Program-made: the position numbers and the translations under genes | Notes under the pieces: model-generated | Database searches by the model: none | What the model was told of the DNA's origin: nothing | What the model saw: only the letters and a program-made list of their open reading frames with translations | Origin: a bacterium | Lineage (GTDB): Bacteria > Armatimonadota > Fimbriimonadia > Fimbriimonadales > Fimbriimonadaceae | NCBI GenBank assembly: GCA_027483535.1 | Contig: JAIXUN010000003.1 | Coordinates: 372,001-436,000, forward strand | Reading direction: 5' to 3' | Length of the DNA stretch: 64,000 bases | Shown: positions 29,958 through 38,757 of the stretch, piece by piece | Layout of the letters: each line of letters opens with the position of its first letter | Numbering within the stretch: the first letter of the stretch is position 1

Positions 29958-31598
29958 ATGTCGATTTCGGCGCTGATGAGTGCGGACCTGGTGATTGTGG
30001 AGCCGGGTACGACAACACCTCTTGGCGTTGAAATCACGAACCGAGGGACGGAGACCGATCAGGTCGAGATTCGAATTGAGGGGCTCGATCCAGAATGGAC
30101 CGCCGTTCCGGTTCCGGTTCTGAACCTGGACCCCAACGAAACCGGGCACGCTAAAGTGTTCTTCAAGCCTTCCCGCGCGAGCGAGAGCCTGGCGGGGAAC
30201 TACCCCTTCGTCATTCGCTTCCGAAGCTTGGTCACAGGCGAAGAACGCACGGGCCAGGGCGTGTTGCAGGTCCAGCCGTACCAAAACCTCTCCCTAGAAG
30301 TTTCGCCGCGCAAAGGGTTTATCTCTGCCGCCAAGCGGATGAACACCTTCAGCGTAACGGTGGTGAACCTGGGGAACACCGAACACACCGTTCATCTCAA
30401 TGCGGGCGACCCCGAAAACGAATGCACCTACGAATGGTCGGCAGAAAAGGTGCAAGTGGGTCCGGGCCAACAGCGAGAGGTAGAAGTGACGGTCACACCC
30501 AATCGGCGATCTTCGTTTGGCCAATCTCGACTGGTGGGATTCTCCGCCACCGGACGATCGGTAGAGGTTCCTAGCGCCTCTTGCGGCGGACAAGCTCAGC
30601 TTGAGATCCGACCTCTTCTGAGCCCGGGCTCGCTGGTTGCCGCAATCGCGCTGTTCATTCTGTTGCTGGTGCTGTGGATCACGGCTCCCAAGCCTGCCCG
30701 AATGGTCAAACTCATGGCGATCGGAGGCACGAAGGTGTACGTCGGCTCCCCGGTTACGATCACCTGGGCGGCTGAGAACGCGCTCAACGTGGAAGTGAAA
30801 GCGGGGTCGGACAACATTGGTGAGGAGCTAGAGACCGAGGGGTCGACCGTGATCACTCCCAAACTCGCGGGCACACTGGTGGTAACCGCATTTGCCATCC
30901 GCAAAGATGGGTCGAAGGGAGAAGCGAGGGAGTTGATCCTCACCGTGGAAACGCCGCCCATCGTTCCCGATCCATCGATCTCGAAGCTGGAAGTTGATCC
31001 CAAAGAGGTGCCGCTGGGATCGCAGTTCACGCTCACTTACGCTTTTGGGCCCGAGGTCGTAAAGGCAACGCTCAGTCCCTTCCAAACCGAGTTGGATCTC
31101 AATACCGACAAGTATCTTGTCCCCGCACCGACCAAAGTTGGCCTCAACGAATACGAGATCATTGCGACCAACAAGGCGGGCAAGATCGTGCGAAAGAAGT
31201 TCTCCGTGCAAGTCTTCGAGCCGATTCTTGCAAAGATCATCGCGTTCTCCGTGGAGCCAGAGACGGTGACCGAGGAGGGAAGTTCGGTGACGGTGAAATG
31301 GCAAGCAACCTCGGCGGCACGTGTGGAACTGAGCTACACCGGAGGAAAGACTCAAGAACTGGCTGCAGAAGGCATGGTCGTTGTCCCAATTACGGGCAAG
31401 ACCAACTTCACCATCAAGGTGTTTGACCAGAACGGCAAGACCGTTACGCAAAGCAAAACCGTCGAGTACAAGCCGGTTGCGCCCACCATGGATTCGGGCA
31501 CCGATGCTACGACCGCCGGAACAACGGGTGACGGCGAGGATCGCCTCCGAGGACCCGGCGACGCGGGTCGGCCGGGATCACCAAACCGCGCTCGCTAG
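29958..31598 (+). CDS. Single-span membrane protein with Ig-like domains on both sides of the membrane
   Basis: The 546-aa product has no signal peptide. Residues about 10-215 look like two beta-sandwich domains of the CARDB/NPCBM-type (VEITNRGTETDQVEIRIEGLDPEWTAVPVPVLNLDPNET; TFSVTVVNLGNTEHTVHLNAGD). A single transmembrane helix follows at about 217-237 (SLVAAIALFILLLVLWITA). Then come three more Ig-like repeats (TITWAAENALNVEVKAG, FTLTYAFGPEVVKATL, VTVKWQATSAARVELSY) and a Thr/Gly/Asp tail. The pattern suggests a structural or adhesion protein, but which half is outside is unclear. I do not recognise a family. The next small gene starts 5 bp after its stop. Confidence 0.7.
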   Translation: MSISALMSADLVIVEPGTTTPLGVEITNRGTETDQVEIRIEGLDPEWTAVPVPVLNLDPNETGHAKVFFKPSRASESLAGNYPFVIRFRSLVTGEERTGQGVLQVQPYQNLSLEVSPRKGFISAAKRMNTFSVTVVNLGNTEHTVHLNAGDPENECTYEWSAEKVQVGPGQQREVEVTVTPNRRSSFGQSRLVGFSATGRSVEVPSASCGGQAQLEIRPLLSPGSLVAAIALFILLLVLWITAPKPARMVKLMAIGGTKVYVGSPVTITWAAENALNVEVKAGSDNIGEELETEGSTVITPKLAGTLVVTAFAIRKDGSKGEARELILTVETPPIVPDPSISKLEVDPKEVPLGSQFTLTYAFGPEVVKATLSPFQTELDLNTDKYLVPAPTKVGLNEYEIIATNKAGKIVRKKFSVQVFEPILAKIIAFSVEPETVTEEGSSVTVKWQATSAARVELSYTGGKTQELAAEGMVVVPITGKTNFTIKVFDQNGKTVTQSKTVEYKPVAPTMDSGTDATTAGTTGDGEDRLRGPGDAGRPGSPNRAR

Positions 31599-31603
31599 GA
31601 AGT

Positions 31604-31852
31604 TTGCCTGTGGAAGGTCGCCTCACCGTTCAAGTTCTGGAATCGTCCCGGGGTCCAAACGGCCCTATGGGAGAGGTTCTCCTACTGGAACCGAATGGCG
31701 ACTCCTACCCGTTCTTCGTGAAGATCGTGGGCGAGGAGACGGAGATCACGGGCGATCCAACGGTTCTCGATTACCTTGAGGATCGGTACTCCTCACCGGC
31801 GGTCTGCTTTACTTGTCGAAACGCTATCTTGCAGAAAGAGATTGAAGACTAG
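31604..31852 (+). CDS. Small uncharacterised protein (82 aa)
   Basis: The TTG at 31604 (or the GTG two codons on) is close to the preceding stop, so the two genes may be co-transcribed. The sequence is MPVEGRLTVQVLESSRGPNGPMGEVLLLEPNGDSYPFFVKIVGEETEITGDPTVLDYLEDRYSSP plus a CxxC ending (CFTCRNAIL). It looks like a small beta-rich cytoplasmic domain; the CxxC could bind a metal, but that is only a possibility. It overlaps nothing, lies just before purH and has no recognisable homologue by eye. Confidence 0.55.
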   Translation: MPVEGRLTVQVLESSRGPNGPMGEVLLLEPNGDSYPFFVKIVGEETEITGDPTVLDYLEDRYSSPAVCFTCRNAILQKEIED

Positions 31853-31880
31853 GAGTGTTAAGGGCGGGTACACCCTAGAG

Positions 31881-33434
31881 GTGAGTTCCAGCCAATCGAA
31901 ACCCCGAGCCCTTCTTTCTGTAACCGACAAAACCGGTGTCGTTGACTTCGGCAAAGAGTTGATCCGGTTAGGCTTTGAACTCATCTCCACGGGAGGCACC
32001 GCAACCGCCCTGCGCGACGCCGGGCTACCCGTTCTGGACGTTTCCGAGGTCACCGGTTTCCCGGAGATGCTTGATGGTCGTCTGAAGACCCTTCACCCTC
32101 TGGTTCACGGCGGAATTCTCGGACGCACGGAAGACCCGGCTCACGTCGCCCAAATGGCCGAGGCAGGCATCGCCCCCATCACGGTGGTGGCGGTGAACCT
32201 GTACCGGTTCGAGCAGAAGATTTCCGGACCCCACACCTTGGAAGAAGCCATCGAGTCCATCGACATCGGTGGGCCCACCATGGTGCGAGCCGCCGCCAAG
32301 AACAACGAGACTGTCGCGATCGTGGTCGACCCAAACGACTACAGCCGAGTGATCGACGCGTTGGAGAACAACACCATCGCTGCGCTCAGGCTCCCGCTCG
32401 CCGCCAAAGCGTATCGACACACCGCCTATTACGATTCCGTAATCTCCCGCTACCTCACTGAGAAGGCGGGTGAGGACTTGCTCGCAGCAGAGACCTTCTC
32501 GCTAGGGTTGCGACGCATTCAAGGATTCCGATACGGCGAAAACCCTCACCAACCGGGATCGCTCTACGTCGATCCCCTTGCTGGGCAAGGACTCCCGCAG
32601 GGCAAACTCCTCTGGGGCAAGGAACTCAGCTATAACAACGTCAACGACTCGGATGGGGCGTGGGAGTTGGTCGGCGATATGCCCGCGGGTGGTTGCGCGA
32701 TCATCAAGCACGGCAACCCCTGTGGAGCGGCTGTTTCGAGCGATCTCGGCGAGGCTTATCGGCAGGCACGGGCCTCTGACCCCATTTCCGCGTTCGGTGG
32801 AATCGCCGCCTTCAACGAGCCTGTAGACGTCGCTGCCGCGACCGCCATGACCGAAAAGGGCAACTATCTGGAGGTGGTCATCGCCCCGGCTTTCTCAGAA
32901 GAAGCGCTGGCCATTTTCCGAGATCGGTCCGGCTGGGGCCAAGACGTTCGCCTGATCGAAGCCGCATTGCCCAGCGACAGCCGAATCCCATTGGTGAAGG
33001 GTCTACGCGGCGGGGCGATCATCCAAATGTCGGACGAAGAGCCGGAATCGCAGTGGAAGGTGGTGACCGAAACCGCCCCTTCGGAGGATCTCATGGAGGC
33101 GCTGCGGCTTCAGTGGAAGATCGTGAAGCACGTGAAGTCGAACGCGATCGTGGTCGGAACCTCCACCCGGTTGCTCGGAGTAGGCGCGGGTCAAATGAAC
33201 CGGGTCCAATCGGTACGACTTGCGGTTGAGCAAGCCGGAGACGCGGTGAAGGGCGCGGTGCTGGCTAGCGACGCCTTCTTCCCGTTCCCAGACTCCATCG
33301 ATACCGCTCACCAAGCGGGAATCGCGGCGATCGTTCAGCCCGGAGGAAGTAAGAAAGACGCGGACGTAATCGCTCGTGCCAACGAACTTGGAATCGCGAT
33401 GGTCTTCACCGGCTACCGCCACTTCCGACACTAA
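31881..33434 (+). CDS. purH: Bifunctional AICAR formyltransferase/IMP cyclohydrolase
   Basis: PurH normally begins RALxSVTDKTGIVDF; here the GTG giving VSSSQSKPRALLSVTDKTGVVDFGKEL is the sensible start, so the track ORF is 35 codons too long and reads into the preceding gene. The 517-aa product keeps the cyclohydrolase domain (ISTGGTATALRDAGLPVLDVSEVTGFPEMLDGRLKTLHP) and the AICAR transformylase domain with the catalytic KHGNPCGAAV and the terminal AIVQPGGSKKDADVIARANELGIAMVFTGYRHFRH. It catalyses the last two steps of IMP synthesis in the cytoplasm. Confidence 0.97.
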   Translation: MSSSQSKPRALLSVTDKTGVVDFGKELIRLGFELISTGGTATALRDAGLPVLDVSEVTGFPEMLDGRLKTLHPLVHGGILGRTEDPAHVAQMAEAGIAPITVVAVNLYRFEQKISGPHTLEEAIESIDIGGPTMVRAAAKNNETVAIVVDPNDYSRVIDALENNTIAALRLPLAAKAYRHTAYYDSVISRYLTEKAGEDLLAAETFSLGLRRIQGFRYGENPHQPGSLYVDPLAGQGLPQGKLLWGKELSYNNVNDSDGAWELVGDMPAGGCAIIKHGNPCGAAVSSDLGEAYRQARASDPISAFGGIAAFNEPVDVAAATAMTEKGNYLEVVIAPAFSEEALAIFRDRSGWGQDVRLIEAALPSDSRIPLVKGLRGGAIIQMSDEEPESQWKVVTETAPSEDLMEALRLQWKIVKHVKSNAIVVGTSTRLLGVGAGQMNRVQSVRLAVEQAGDAVKGAVLASDAFFPFPDSIDTAHQAGIAAIVQPGGSKKDADVIARANELGIAMVFTGYRHFRH

Positions 33435-33443
33435 AAACAGGGT

Positions 33444-33479
33444 CCAGCTTGGCTTCGGGGTTCGCTGAAACCAAGCTGG
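33444..33479. terminator. Hairpin between purH and the polysaccharide locus
   Basis: A perfect CCAGCTTGG / CCAAGCTGG stem with an 18-base loop lies 9 bp after the purH stop and before the WbpD-like gene. The following T-run is short (TAATCTTT), so termination is plausible but not strong. Confidence 0.5.
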
Positions 33480-33492
33480 TAATCTTTACCGC

Positions 33493-34086
33493 ATGAGTTC
33501 GGATTCCGCGTTCTTTGCCCACGAAACCGCCATTGTCGATGCCGGGGCAAAGATTGGCGAGGGCACCAAAATTTGGCACTGGTCACACGTCTCGGCAAGC
33601 GCTGAAATCGGCGCCAAATGCGTCTTCGGTCAAAACGTATTCGTTGCCAACGGCGTCAAGATCGGAAACTTCTGCAAGGTCCAAAACAACGTCTCTCTTT
33701 ACGAAGGCGTGGAACTGGAAGATTACGTTTTCTGCGGACCAAGCATGGTTTTCACCAACGTGCTCACCCCTCGTTGCGAATATCCCCGCAACACCAGTTC
33801 CGACTACCATAAAACCCTCATCAAACGAGGGGCAAGCATTGGAGCAAACGCCACCATCGTTTGCGGGATCACGCTTCACGAGTGCGCATTCGTTGCGGCG
33901 GGTGCGGTGGTCACGAAGGATGTCCCTTCCTACGCGATGGTTGCAGGTGTACCCGCCAGAATCATCGGCTGGATGAGCGCCTACGGGGATCGGCTGGACT
34001 TCGACGGAGTCGGATCAGAAGTAGAAGATTCGGTTGGGGGCAAGTACAAGCTCGTCGCCGAAGACCGCGTTGAGCGTCTCGCCTAA
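33493..34086 (+). CDS. wbpD: WbpD/WlbB-like N-acetyltransferase (UDP-2-acetamido-3-amino-2,3-dideoxy-glucuronate acetyltransferase)
   Basis: The 197-aa protein is a left-handed beta-helix made of hexapeptide repeats ([87 protein letters not shown]). The [10 protein letters not shown] and [12 protein letters not shown] stretches match the WbpD/WlbB branch, which acetylates the 3-amino group of UDP-GlcNAc3NA. WbpA-like, WbpB-like and WbpE-like genes are in the same locus, so the pathway fits UDP-GlcNAc(3NAc)A. It starts the plus-strand pair with the glycosyltransferase at 34112, 26 bp apart. Confidence 0.88.
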   Translation: MSSDSAFFAHETAIVDAGAKIGEGTKIWHWSHVSASAEIGAKCVFGQNVFVANGVKIGNFCKVQNNVSLYEGVELEDYVFCGPSMVFTNVLTPRCEYPRNTSSDYHKTLIKRGASIGANATIVCGITLHECAFVAAGAVVTKDVPSYAMVAGVPARIIGWMSAYGDRLDFDGVGSEVEDSVGGKYKLVAEDRVERLA

Positions 34087-34111
34087 AAAGTCGGATTAGA
34101 AGACCTTCCTT

Positions 34112-35263
34112 ATGCACATTCTGCACATCATGCCCAACGCGGCGACTCCCACCGAGACGCGGCTTTACAAGGAGATTAGAAGTAGCATCCGGGCAGGTGT
34201 CGCAACCAAGTGCACGATTCTGGCTCTCGATTTTGATGGGAGTTTGCCCGCTCGCGAAACCACCAAGGACGGCGTAGAGATCGTTCGGGTGAAGCGACCC
34301 ATGGAGAAGATGCCCCGTGGCGGAATCTTTGCGATGCTCCGGCTCCTCGGGACGTTTCAGGTGCAAGGCAAGGCGGCAGCGGCGCTCAAGCCCGACATCA
34401 TCCACGCCCACAGCTTGTTCGGCTTTGCTTCGGGCGTCATTGCCAAACGGTTGACCAAAGCTCCCCTGCTCTACGACTGTCACGAGTTGGAAACGGAGAC
34501 CCTTGCCTCCAAGGGTCGAATAAAGCAGTTCAAGAAGTGGTTGGAGCGATCGCGGATCGCCAAGGCGGACGAGATTTTTGTGGTCTCGCCTTCTATCGCC
34601 GAGTGGTATCGCGAGGCCTATGGCCGAATGCCCAAGCTAGTAAGGGCCTATCCCGATCGTACTTGGCAGACGGTTCAAGACCAATCCGACCGATTCCGAG
34701 AGCAGTTCAACATCCCAAAGGACCACCTCGTCTTCTTGTATCAAGGAGCTTTGTTCAATGGCCGAATGATCCCCGAGATGCTGGAAGCATTTCGGCACGT
34801 GAAACCGGATCGCCATCTCGTGCTAATGGGTTATGGTGAACTGGAAGACTTGGTGAAGGAAGCTGCCAAGAACGCTCCAAACATCCATTTTAAAGAAGCC
34901 GTACCGAGCAACGAAGTGCTCTCTTGGACTCAATCTGCCGACGTGGGCGTCACCGGCGTGGAAGACAAGTGCCTTAGCTATCGCTACTGTTTGCCGAACA
35001 AACTTTGCGAATATGCGGCCACGGGCTTGGCGATTCTTACCACCGATCTAGTGGAGATGCGTCGCTTTGTTGAAGAGCGCAAGTGCGGATGGGTCATGCC
35101 GAACGATCCACCTGCCATTGCCTCCATCGTGAACGGTCTCACCCAGGCAGAAGTCGACGAAAAGAAGCGCTCCTCCCTGGAACGGGCGCACGAAATCGAC
35201 TGGAAAGTCGAAGAACCGGTGCTGTTGGACGCCTACCGAGCACTTGGAACTAAGCGGACCTAA
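34112..35263 (+). CDS. GT-B (family 4-like) glycosyltransferase
   Basis: The 383-aa protein has a GT-B layout: an N-terminal Rossmann half beginning MHILHIMPNAATPTETRLYKEI, and a C-terminal half with FLYQGALFNGRMIPEMLEAF and the nucleotide-binding LPNKLCEYAATGLAILTTDLVEMRRF in place of the usual E-x7-E. Residues about 127-133 (YDCHELETET) are shared with the GT at 37546, so the two are paralogues. It likely transfers a sugar from a UDP donor to a lipid-linked acceptor on the inner face. It overlaps the convergent WbpB-like gene by 4 bp. Confidence 0.85.
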   Translation: MHILHIMPNAATPTETRLYKEIRSSIRAGVATKCTILALDFDGSLPARETTKDGVEIVRVKRPMEKMPRGGIFAMLRLLGTFQVQGKAAAALKPDIIHAHSLFGFASGVIAKRLTKAPLLYDCHELETETLASKGRIKQFKKWLERSRIAKADEIFVVSPSIAEWYREAYGRMPKLVRAYPDRTWQTVQDQSDRFREQFNIPKDHLVFLYQGALFNGRMIPEMLEAFRHVKPDRHLVLMGYGELEDLVKEAAKNAPNIHFKEAVPSNEVLSWTQSADVGVTGVEDKCLSYRYCLPNKLCEYAATGLAILTTDLVEMRRFVEERKCGWVMPNDPPAIASIVNGLTQAEVDEKKRSSLERAHEIDWKVEEPVLLDAYRALGTKRT

Positions 35264-36183
35264 ACGCCGCAGTTGGCAAGCACTCGAATCACTTCAACGC
35301 CGCTTTGACCATCGCTGATCGGTTGGGTGCCGTTCGCGATGCTGTCGCAGAAGTGCTGGAGTTCCAACGTGAGAGGTTGTCCGGATGCTTCAAAGATGAC
35401 TTCTTCGCCCTCGTCAACATTGTTGAGGGCCGAATCGATCTGCTTCTTCACGTGAACCACTTGTTTGGTGGACTCATTGAAGACGATCATCCCGGTCTCG
35501 CCAATAAGGGTCATCTGGCGCTGCAGATGGGGCCAAAGCCAAGAACTATGGATGGTGGCCTTAACGCCGCCTTCAAAGCTGAGGTGCAGGTAGGTATCGT
35601 CCTCGACGCCGGGAGTAATCACCGACTGTCCGAAGAACTGCGAATCTGTTGGATTACTGCCGATGAGGTACATCGCCACCGCGACATCATGAACCCCAAG
35701 GCTCCAAAGCGCGTTTTCCTTGTCGCGGGCCTTGCCAAGATTGAGTCGCTCTTGGTGGAGACCCACGAGCTTGCCGATGAGCCCCTCTTCAAGCTTCTCT
35801 TTGATGAACCGAATGGCGGGTTGGTAGATCAGTAGGTGTCCCACCATGAGCGGAACGCCGTTGGCTTTGGCCAAAGCCACGAGTGCTTCACCCTCAGCAA
35901 CATCCAGCGTCAGTGGCTTTTCAACGAAACAGGGGATCCCCGCTTCTAGGACTTGCTGTGCCACCGGAAAGTGGACATGGGCGGGGGTAGCGATGACAAT
36001 CCCATCGGGTCGAGTATTGATCAACTCCTGAGGATCGGTGAAACCCGGCACGCCGTACGTCTCGGAAGCTTTTGCGACCGCCTCTGCGTTGAGATCGGCC
36101 ACGCCCGAAAGCAAACCCATTTCACTTAGGGTTCGAACGTGGTTCTGCCCGAACCGACCAACACCAACAACGGCGATTTTCAT
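35260..36183 (-). CDS. wbpB: WbpB/WlbA-like UDP-N-acetylglucosaminuronate 3-dehydrogenase (Gfo/Idh/MocA)
   Basis: The 307-aa protein has a Rossmann N-terminus MKIAVVGVGRFGQNHVRTL and the catalytic-lysine motif CFVEKPLTLDVAEGEALV. Length and sequence of the C-terminal domain (VGHLLIYQPAIRFIKEKL, GVHDVAVAMYLIG, HSSWLWPHLQRQMTLIG) fit WbpB/WlbA, which oxidises C3 of UDP-GlcNAcA with a regenerating NAD cycle before transamination. It overlaps the WbpA-like gene by 4 bp, so the two are co-transcribed and act consecutively. Confidence 0.85.
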   Translation of the reverse strand: MKIAVVGVGRFGQNHVRTLSEMGLLSGVADLNAEAVAKASETYGVPGFTDPQELINTRPDGIVIATPAHVHFPVAQQVLEAGIPCFVEKPLTLDVAEGEALVALAKANGVPLMVGHLLIYQPAIRFIKEKLEEGLIGKLVGLHQERLNLGKARDKENALWSLGVHDVAVAMYLIGSNPTDSQFFGQSVITPGVEDDTYLHLSFEGGVKATIHSSWLWPHLQRQMTLIGETGMIVFNESTKQVVHVKKQIDSALNNVDEGEEVIFEASGQPLTLELQHFCDSIANGTQPISDGQSGVEVIRVLANCGV

Positions 36184-37499
36184 AGGAGGGTGACTTTGTT
36201 TCGAAGCTCGTCGGGAAGGTTACGAGTTGCGTTGCGAGTATCCAGAACCGCCGGGACCTTGGCCACGACGTTAGCGTAATCCACCGTCGAGTGATCGGTT
36301 AGGATGATCGCGAAGTCGTAATTGGCAAGGGTCTCTTCGGTAAGGGCAACACCTTTCTTCGCAAAGCCGTGGTCGTTGAACTCGTCGACGAACGGATCGT
36401 GGTAGTCCAAAACGGCTCCGTTCTCTTCCAACAGCTTCATGCAGGTGATGGAAGGACTCTCTCGCCAGTCGTCGATGTCCTTCTTGTACGACGCACCAAG
36501 GGCTAAGATTCGGGTTCCGCGAAGCGACTTGCCGTGATCGTTCAGCACGCGCATCGTCTTCTCGATCACAAACTCCGGCATCCGGCGATTGATCTCTCCT
36601 GCAAGAGCAATGAATCGGGTGCAGAAGTTGTACTCGCGTGCCTTCCATTCCAGATAGTGCGGATCCAGGGGAATGCAGTGGCCCCCCACGCCGGGTCCCG
36701 GCATAAACCGCATGATGCCGAACGGCTTGGTGTTGGCAGCCTCTAGAACTTCCCAAACATCCAGGTTCATTCGGTCGCACAGTAGCAACAGTTCGTTGAC
36801 CAGGGCGATGTTGACGGCTCGGAAGGTGTTCTCAAAAACCTTCACCATCTCGGCTGCCTTGGCACTGCTGACGGGGACGACGCTCAGAAGGGTGGCGCTA
36901 TAGAATGCGACTCCGATCTCAAGACTATTCGGGCCGTATCCACCCACCACCTTGTTCGTGTTTTTGGTGGTGTATCTCTTGTTGCCTGGGTCGACCCGCT
37001 CCGGAGAGTGAGTCAGGAAGAAATCCTCGTCTACTTTAAGCCCACTCTTCTCAAGGATAGGGAGCATCACCTCTTCGGTGGTCCCAGGGAAGGTCGTGGA
37101 CTCCAAAGAAACCAGTTGGCCCTTGCGCAAGTGCGGAGCGATGGCGTGAGTGACGGCAACGATGTACTGAAGGTCCGGCGCTAAGTTCTTGTCCAGAGGG
37201 GTAGGAACCGCGATCACGATGGCATCGCACTTGCCGATTTCCTCGAACCCTGTTACCGCCTGGATCAGACCCTTTCCAACGACTTCGGTGAGTTCCTCAT
37301 CGATCACGTCGCTGATGTAGTTTTCGCCGCGATTCACCATCGCGCACCGTTGTTCGCTGCGATCAATGCCGATGACCTTAAAGCCTGCTTTCGCCTTCTC
37401 CACGGCAAAAGGCAGACCAACGTAGCCAAGCCCCACCACTGCAACCACGGCCTCGCGAGACTTGATCTTTTCTATGAGTTCTTCTTTAATAGCCATCAA
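36180..37499 (-). CDS. wbpA: WbpA/WecC-like UDP-N-acetylglucosamine 6-dehydrogenase
   Basis: The 439-aa protein is a UDP-sugar 6-dehydrogenase: Rossmann motif VAVVGLGYVGLPFAVEKAKAGFKVIGID near residue 20, the central domain with KAAEMVKVFENTFRAVNIALVNELLLLCDRM, and catalytic Cys275 in GPGVGGHCIPLDPHYLEWKA. It oxidises the C6 hydroxyl of UDP-GlcNAc to a carboxylate using two NAD+. WbpA and WecC (ManNAc) cannot be told apart with certainty by eye; the adjacent WbpB-like gene favours WbpA. It starts 47 bp after the glycosyltransferase gene. Confidence 0.9.
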   Translation of the reverse strand: MMAIKEELIEKIKSREAVVAVVGLGYVGLPFAVEKAKAGFKVIGIDRSEQRCAMVNRGENYISDVIDEELTEVVGKGLIQAVTGFEEIGKCDAIVIAVPTPLDKNLAPDLQYIVAVTHAIAPHLRKGQLVSLESTTFPGTTEEVMLPILEKSGLKVDEDFFLTHSPERVDPGNKRYTTKNTNKVVGGYGPNSLEIGVAFYSATLLSVVPVSSAKAAEMVKVFENTFRAVNIALVNELLLLCDRMNLDVWEVLEAANTKPFGIMRFMPGPGVGGHCIPLDPHYLEWKAREYNFCTRFIALAGEINRRMPEFVIEKTMRVLNDHGKSLRGTRILALGASYKKDIDDWRESPSITCMKLLEENGAVLDYHDPFVDEFNDHGFAKKGVALTEETLANYDFAIILTDHSTVDYANVVAKVPAVLDTRNATRNLPDELRNKVTLL

Positions 37500-37545
37500 A
37501 CATCGTCCTAGCCAAAATACGAGGCAAAGTATACAATCCCCCGGT

Positions 37546-38712
37546 TCAAGAACTTGAGCGAATCAGGTTCGCATACGCCTGAATCAGGGTGTCGCTCTCT
37601 TTCTTCCAGTTGAACTCAGCGGTGGCAATGGGAACACTTCTTTTTTTCTCTTGGACTTCTTCCAGAGAAAGCGTGCTGAGTCTTTCACTCAAAGCGTGCG
37701 GACCGTCGCCAAGAACCCACCCGCATCCCAGTTTTTGAACCAAACTTGCAATCTCTGGGAGATTAGGAACAATCACTGGAGCACCCGCAAAGAGTGGTTG
37801 GAAGAACTTGTTGGGCAGGGCGAACCTATGACTCAACCCACCGCCTCCAACGCCAACAATCCCAACGTCGATCCCTTCCAGCCGGCTAACCACTTCATTG
37901 GGTGCCACCGCCGGGAGAAAATGGATATGGGCGTGCTTTTCCGCCGCACTCCGGATTGCTGTCTCCATGGAACCCATCCCGAGGAACAGCACATGCTTTC
38001 CCTTGGGCGAAGATTCGAAGAAGCTGAGAATGTCCGGAATCTGCCGACCTGCCTCTAGCAACCCGACATAGGCAAAGAGAAGTTCGGACGGAGGAACTCC
38101 AAGGAGTTCCTTTACCGTTGGAGAGAACCTGCCAAGAAGGCTCTGATCCGCATCGGGGACGGCGCGGACAACCGCCGGTCGGGGAATCGAATACGCCTGC
38201 TGATACCAGTCCGCAATCCCATCTGCAACGACGACCGCTCCGTCCACCTTTGAGATGTACTTCTGCTCAAGAAACTTGTAGAGGGCCTTTTTGTTTCTTC
38301 CAAGTCCCTCGGTTTCGGTTTCAAGCTCGTGGATGTCGTAAATGAGCTTGGCTCCGGTTCGCCTCTTCACCTCTGCGCCCGTGGCTAAGTAAGCCAGGGT
38401 TCGAATCGCGACCACCGAGGGGTTGAGATCGACGCACTTTTGGACGAGCCGCTTGGAGTGAGCCCGGGTCCAGAGAGCCTTTTGTAGAAATCCGGCTTGG
38501 CGATCGACGGAGCGATGAAAGTGCTGAACCAGAAATCCACCGGAATGCCGAACGGGTTCAGGATCCTCGTGAGTTTCTGAGGCGCCTAGAAAGATGACTT
38601 CGTCGAAGAGTTGTGACTGATGTAAAGCGGTGCAGGTTCGAATAATCCGCGATGCCTGTTCGATGTCGCTCGGATAAAGCTGAACACAGGTGCGCTTCGT
38701 CAACTCAGCCAT
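37546..38712 (-). CDS. GT-B glycosyltransferase (paralogue of the 34112 gene)
   Basis: The start MAELTKRTCVQLYPSDIEQASRI is preferred over the track ORF, because GGGGA is 6-9 nt upstream. The 388-aa protein shares YDIHELETET and the C-terminal SHRFALPNKFFQPLFAGAPVIVPNLPEIASLVQKLGCGW with the GT at 34112. The GMGSME segment is the Gly-rich donor loop. It probably adds one residue of the repeat unit on the cytoplasmic face. The acceptor and donor are unknown. Confidence 0.83.
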   Translation of the reverse strand: MAELTKRTCVQLYPSDIEQASRIIRTCTALHQSQLFDEVIFLGASETHEDPEPVRHSGGFLVQHFHRSVDRQAGFLQKALWTRAHSKRLVQKCVDLNPSVVAIRTLAYLATGAEVKRRTGAKLIYDIHELETETEGLGRNKKALYKFLEQKYISKVDGAVVVADGIADWYQQAYSIPRPAVVRAVPDADQSLLGRFSPTVKELLGVPPSELLFAYVGLLEAGRQIPDILSFFESSPKGKHVLFLGMGSMETAIRSAAEKHAHIHFLPAVAPNEVVSRLEGIDVGIVGVGGGGLSHRFALPNKFFQPLFAGAPVIVPNLPEIASLVQKLGCGWVLGDGPHALSERLSTLSLEEVQEKKRSVPIATAEFNWKKESDTLIQAYANLIRSSS

Positions 38713-38757
38713 CGTAATCCCCGCAGGTGGTGAAAGCAATCACGCGGCCAAGATTTC

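Noticed and set aside
29394-30284. 296-aa minus-strand ORF
   Set aside because: It lies opposite the end of the 605-aa gene, its terminator and the start of the 546-aa gene; no motif and it would read through a strong terminator.
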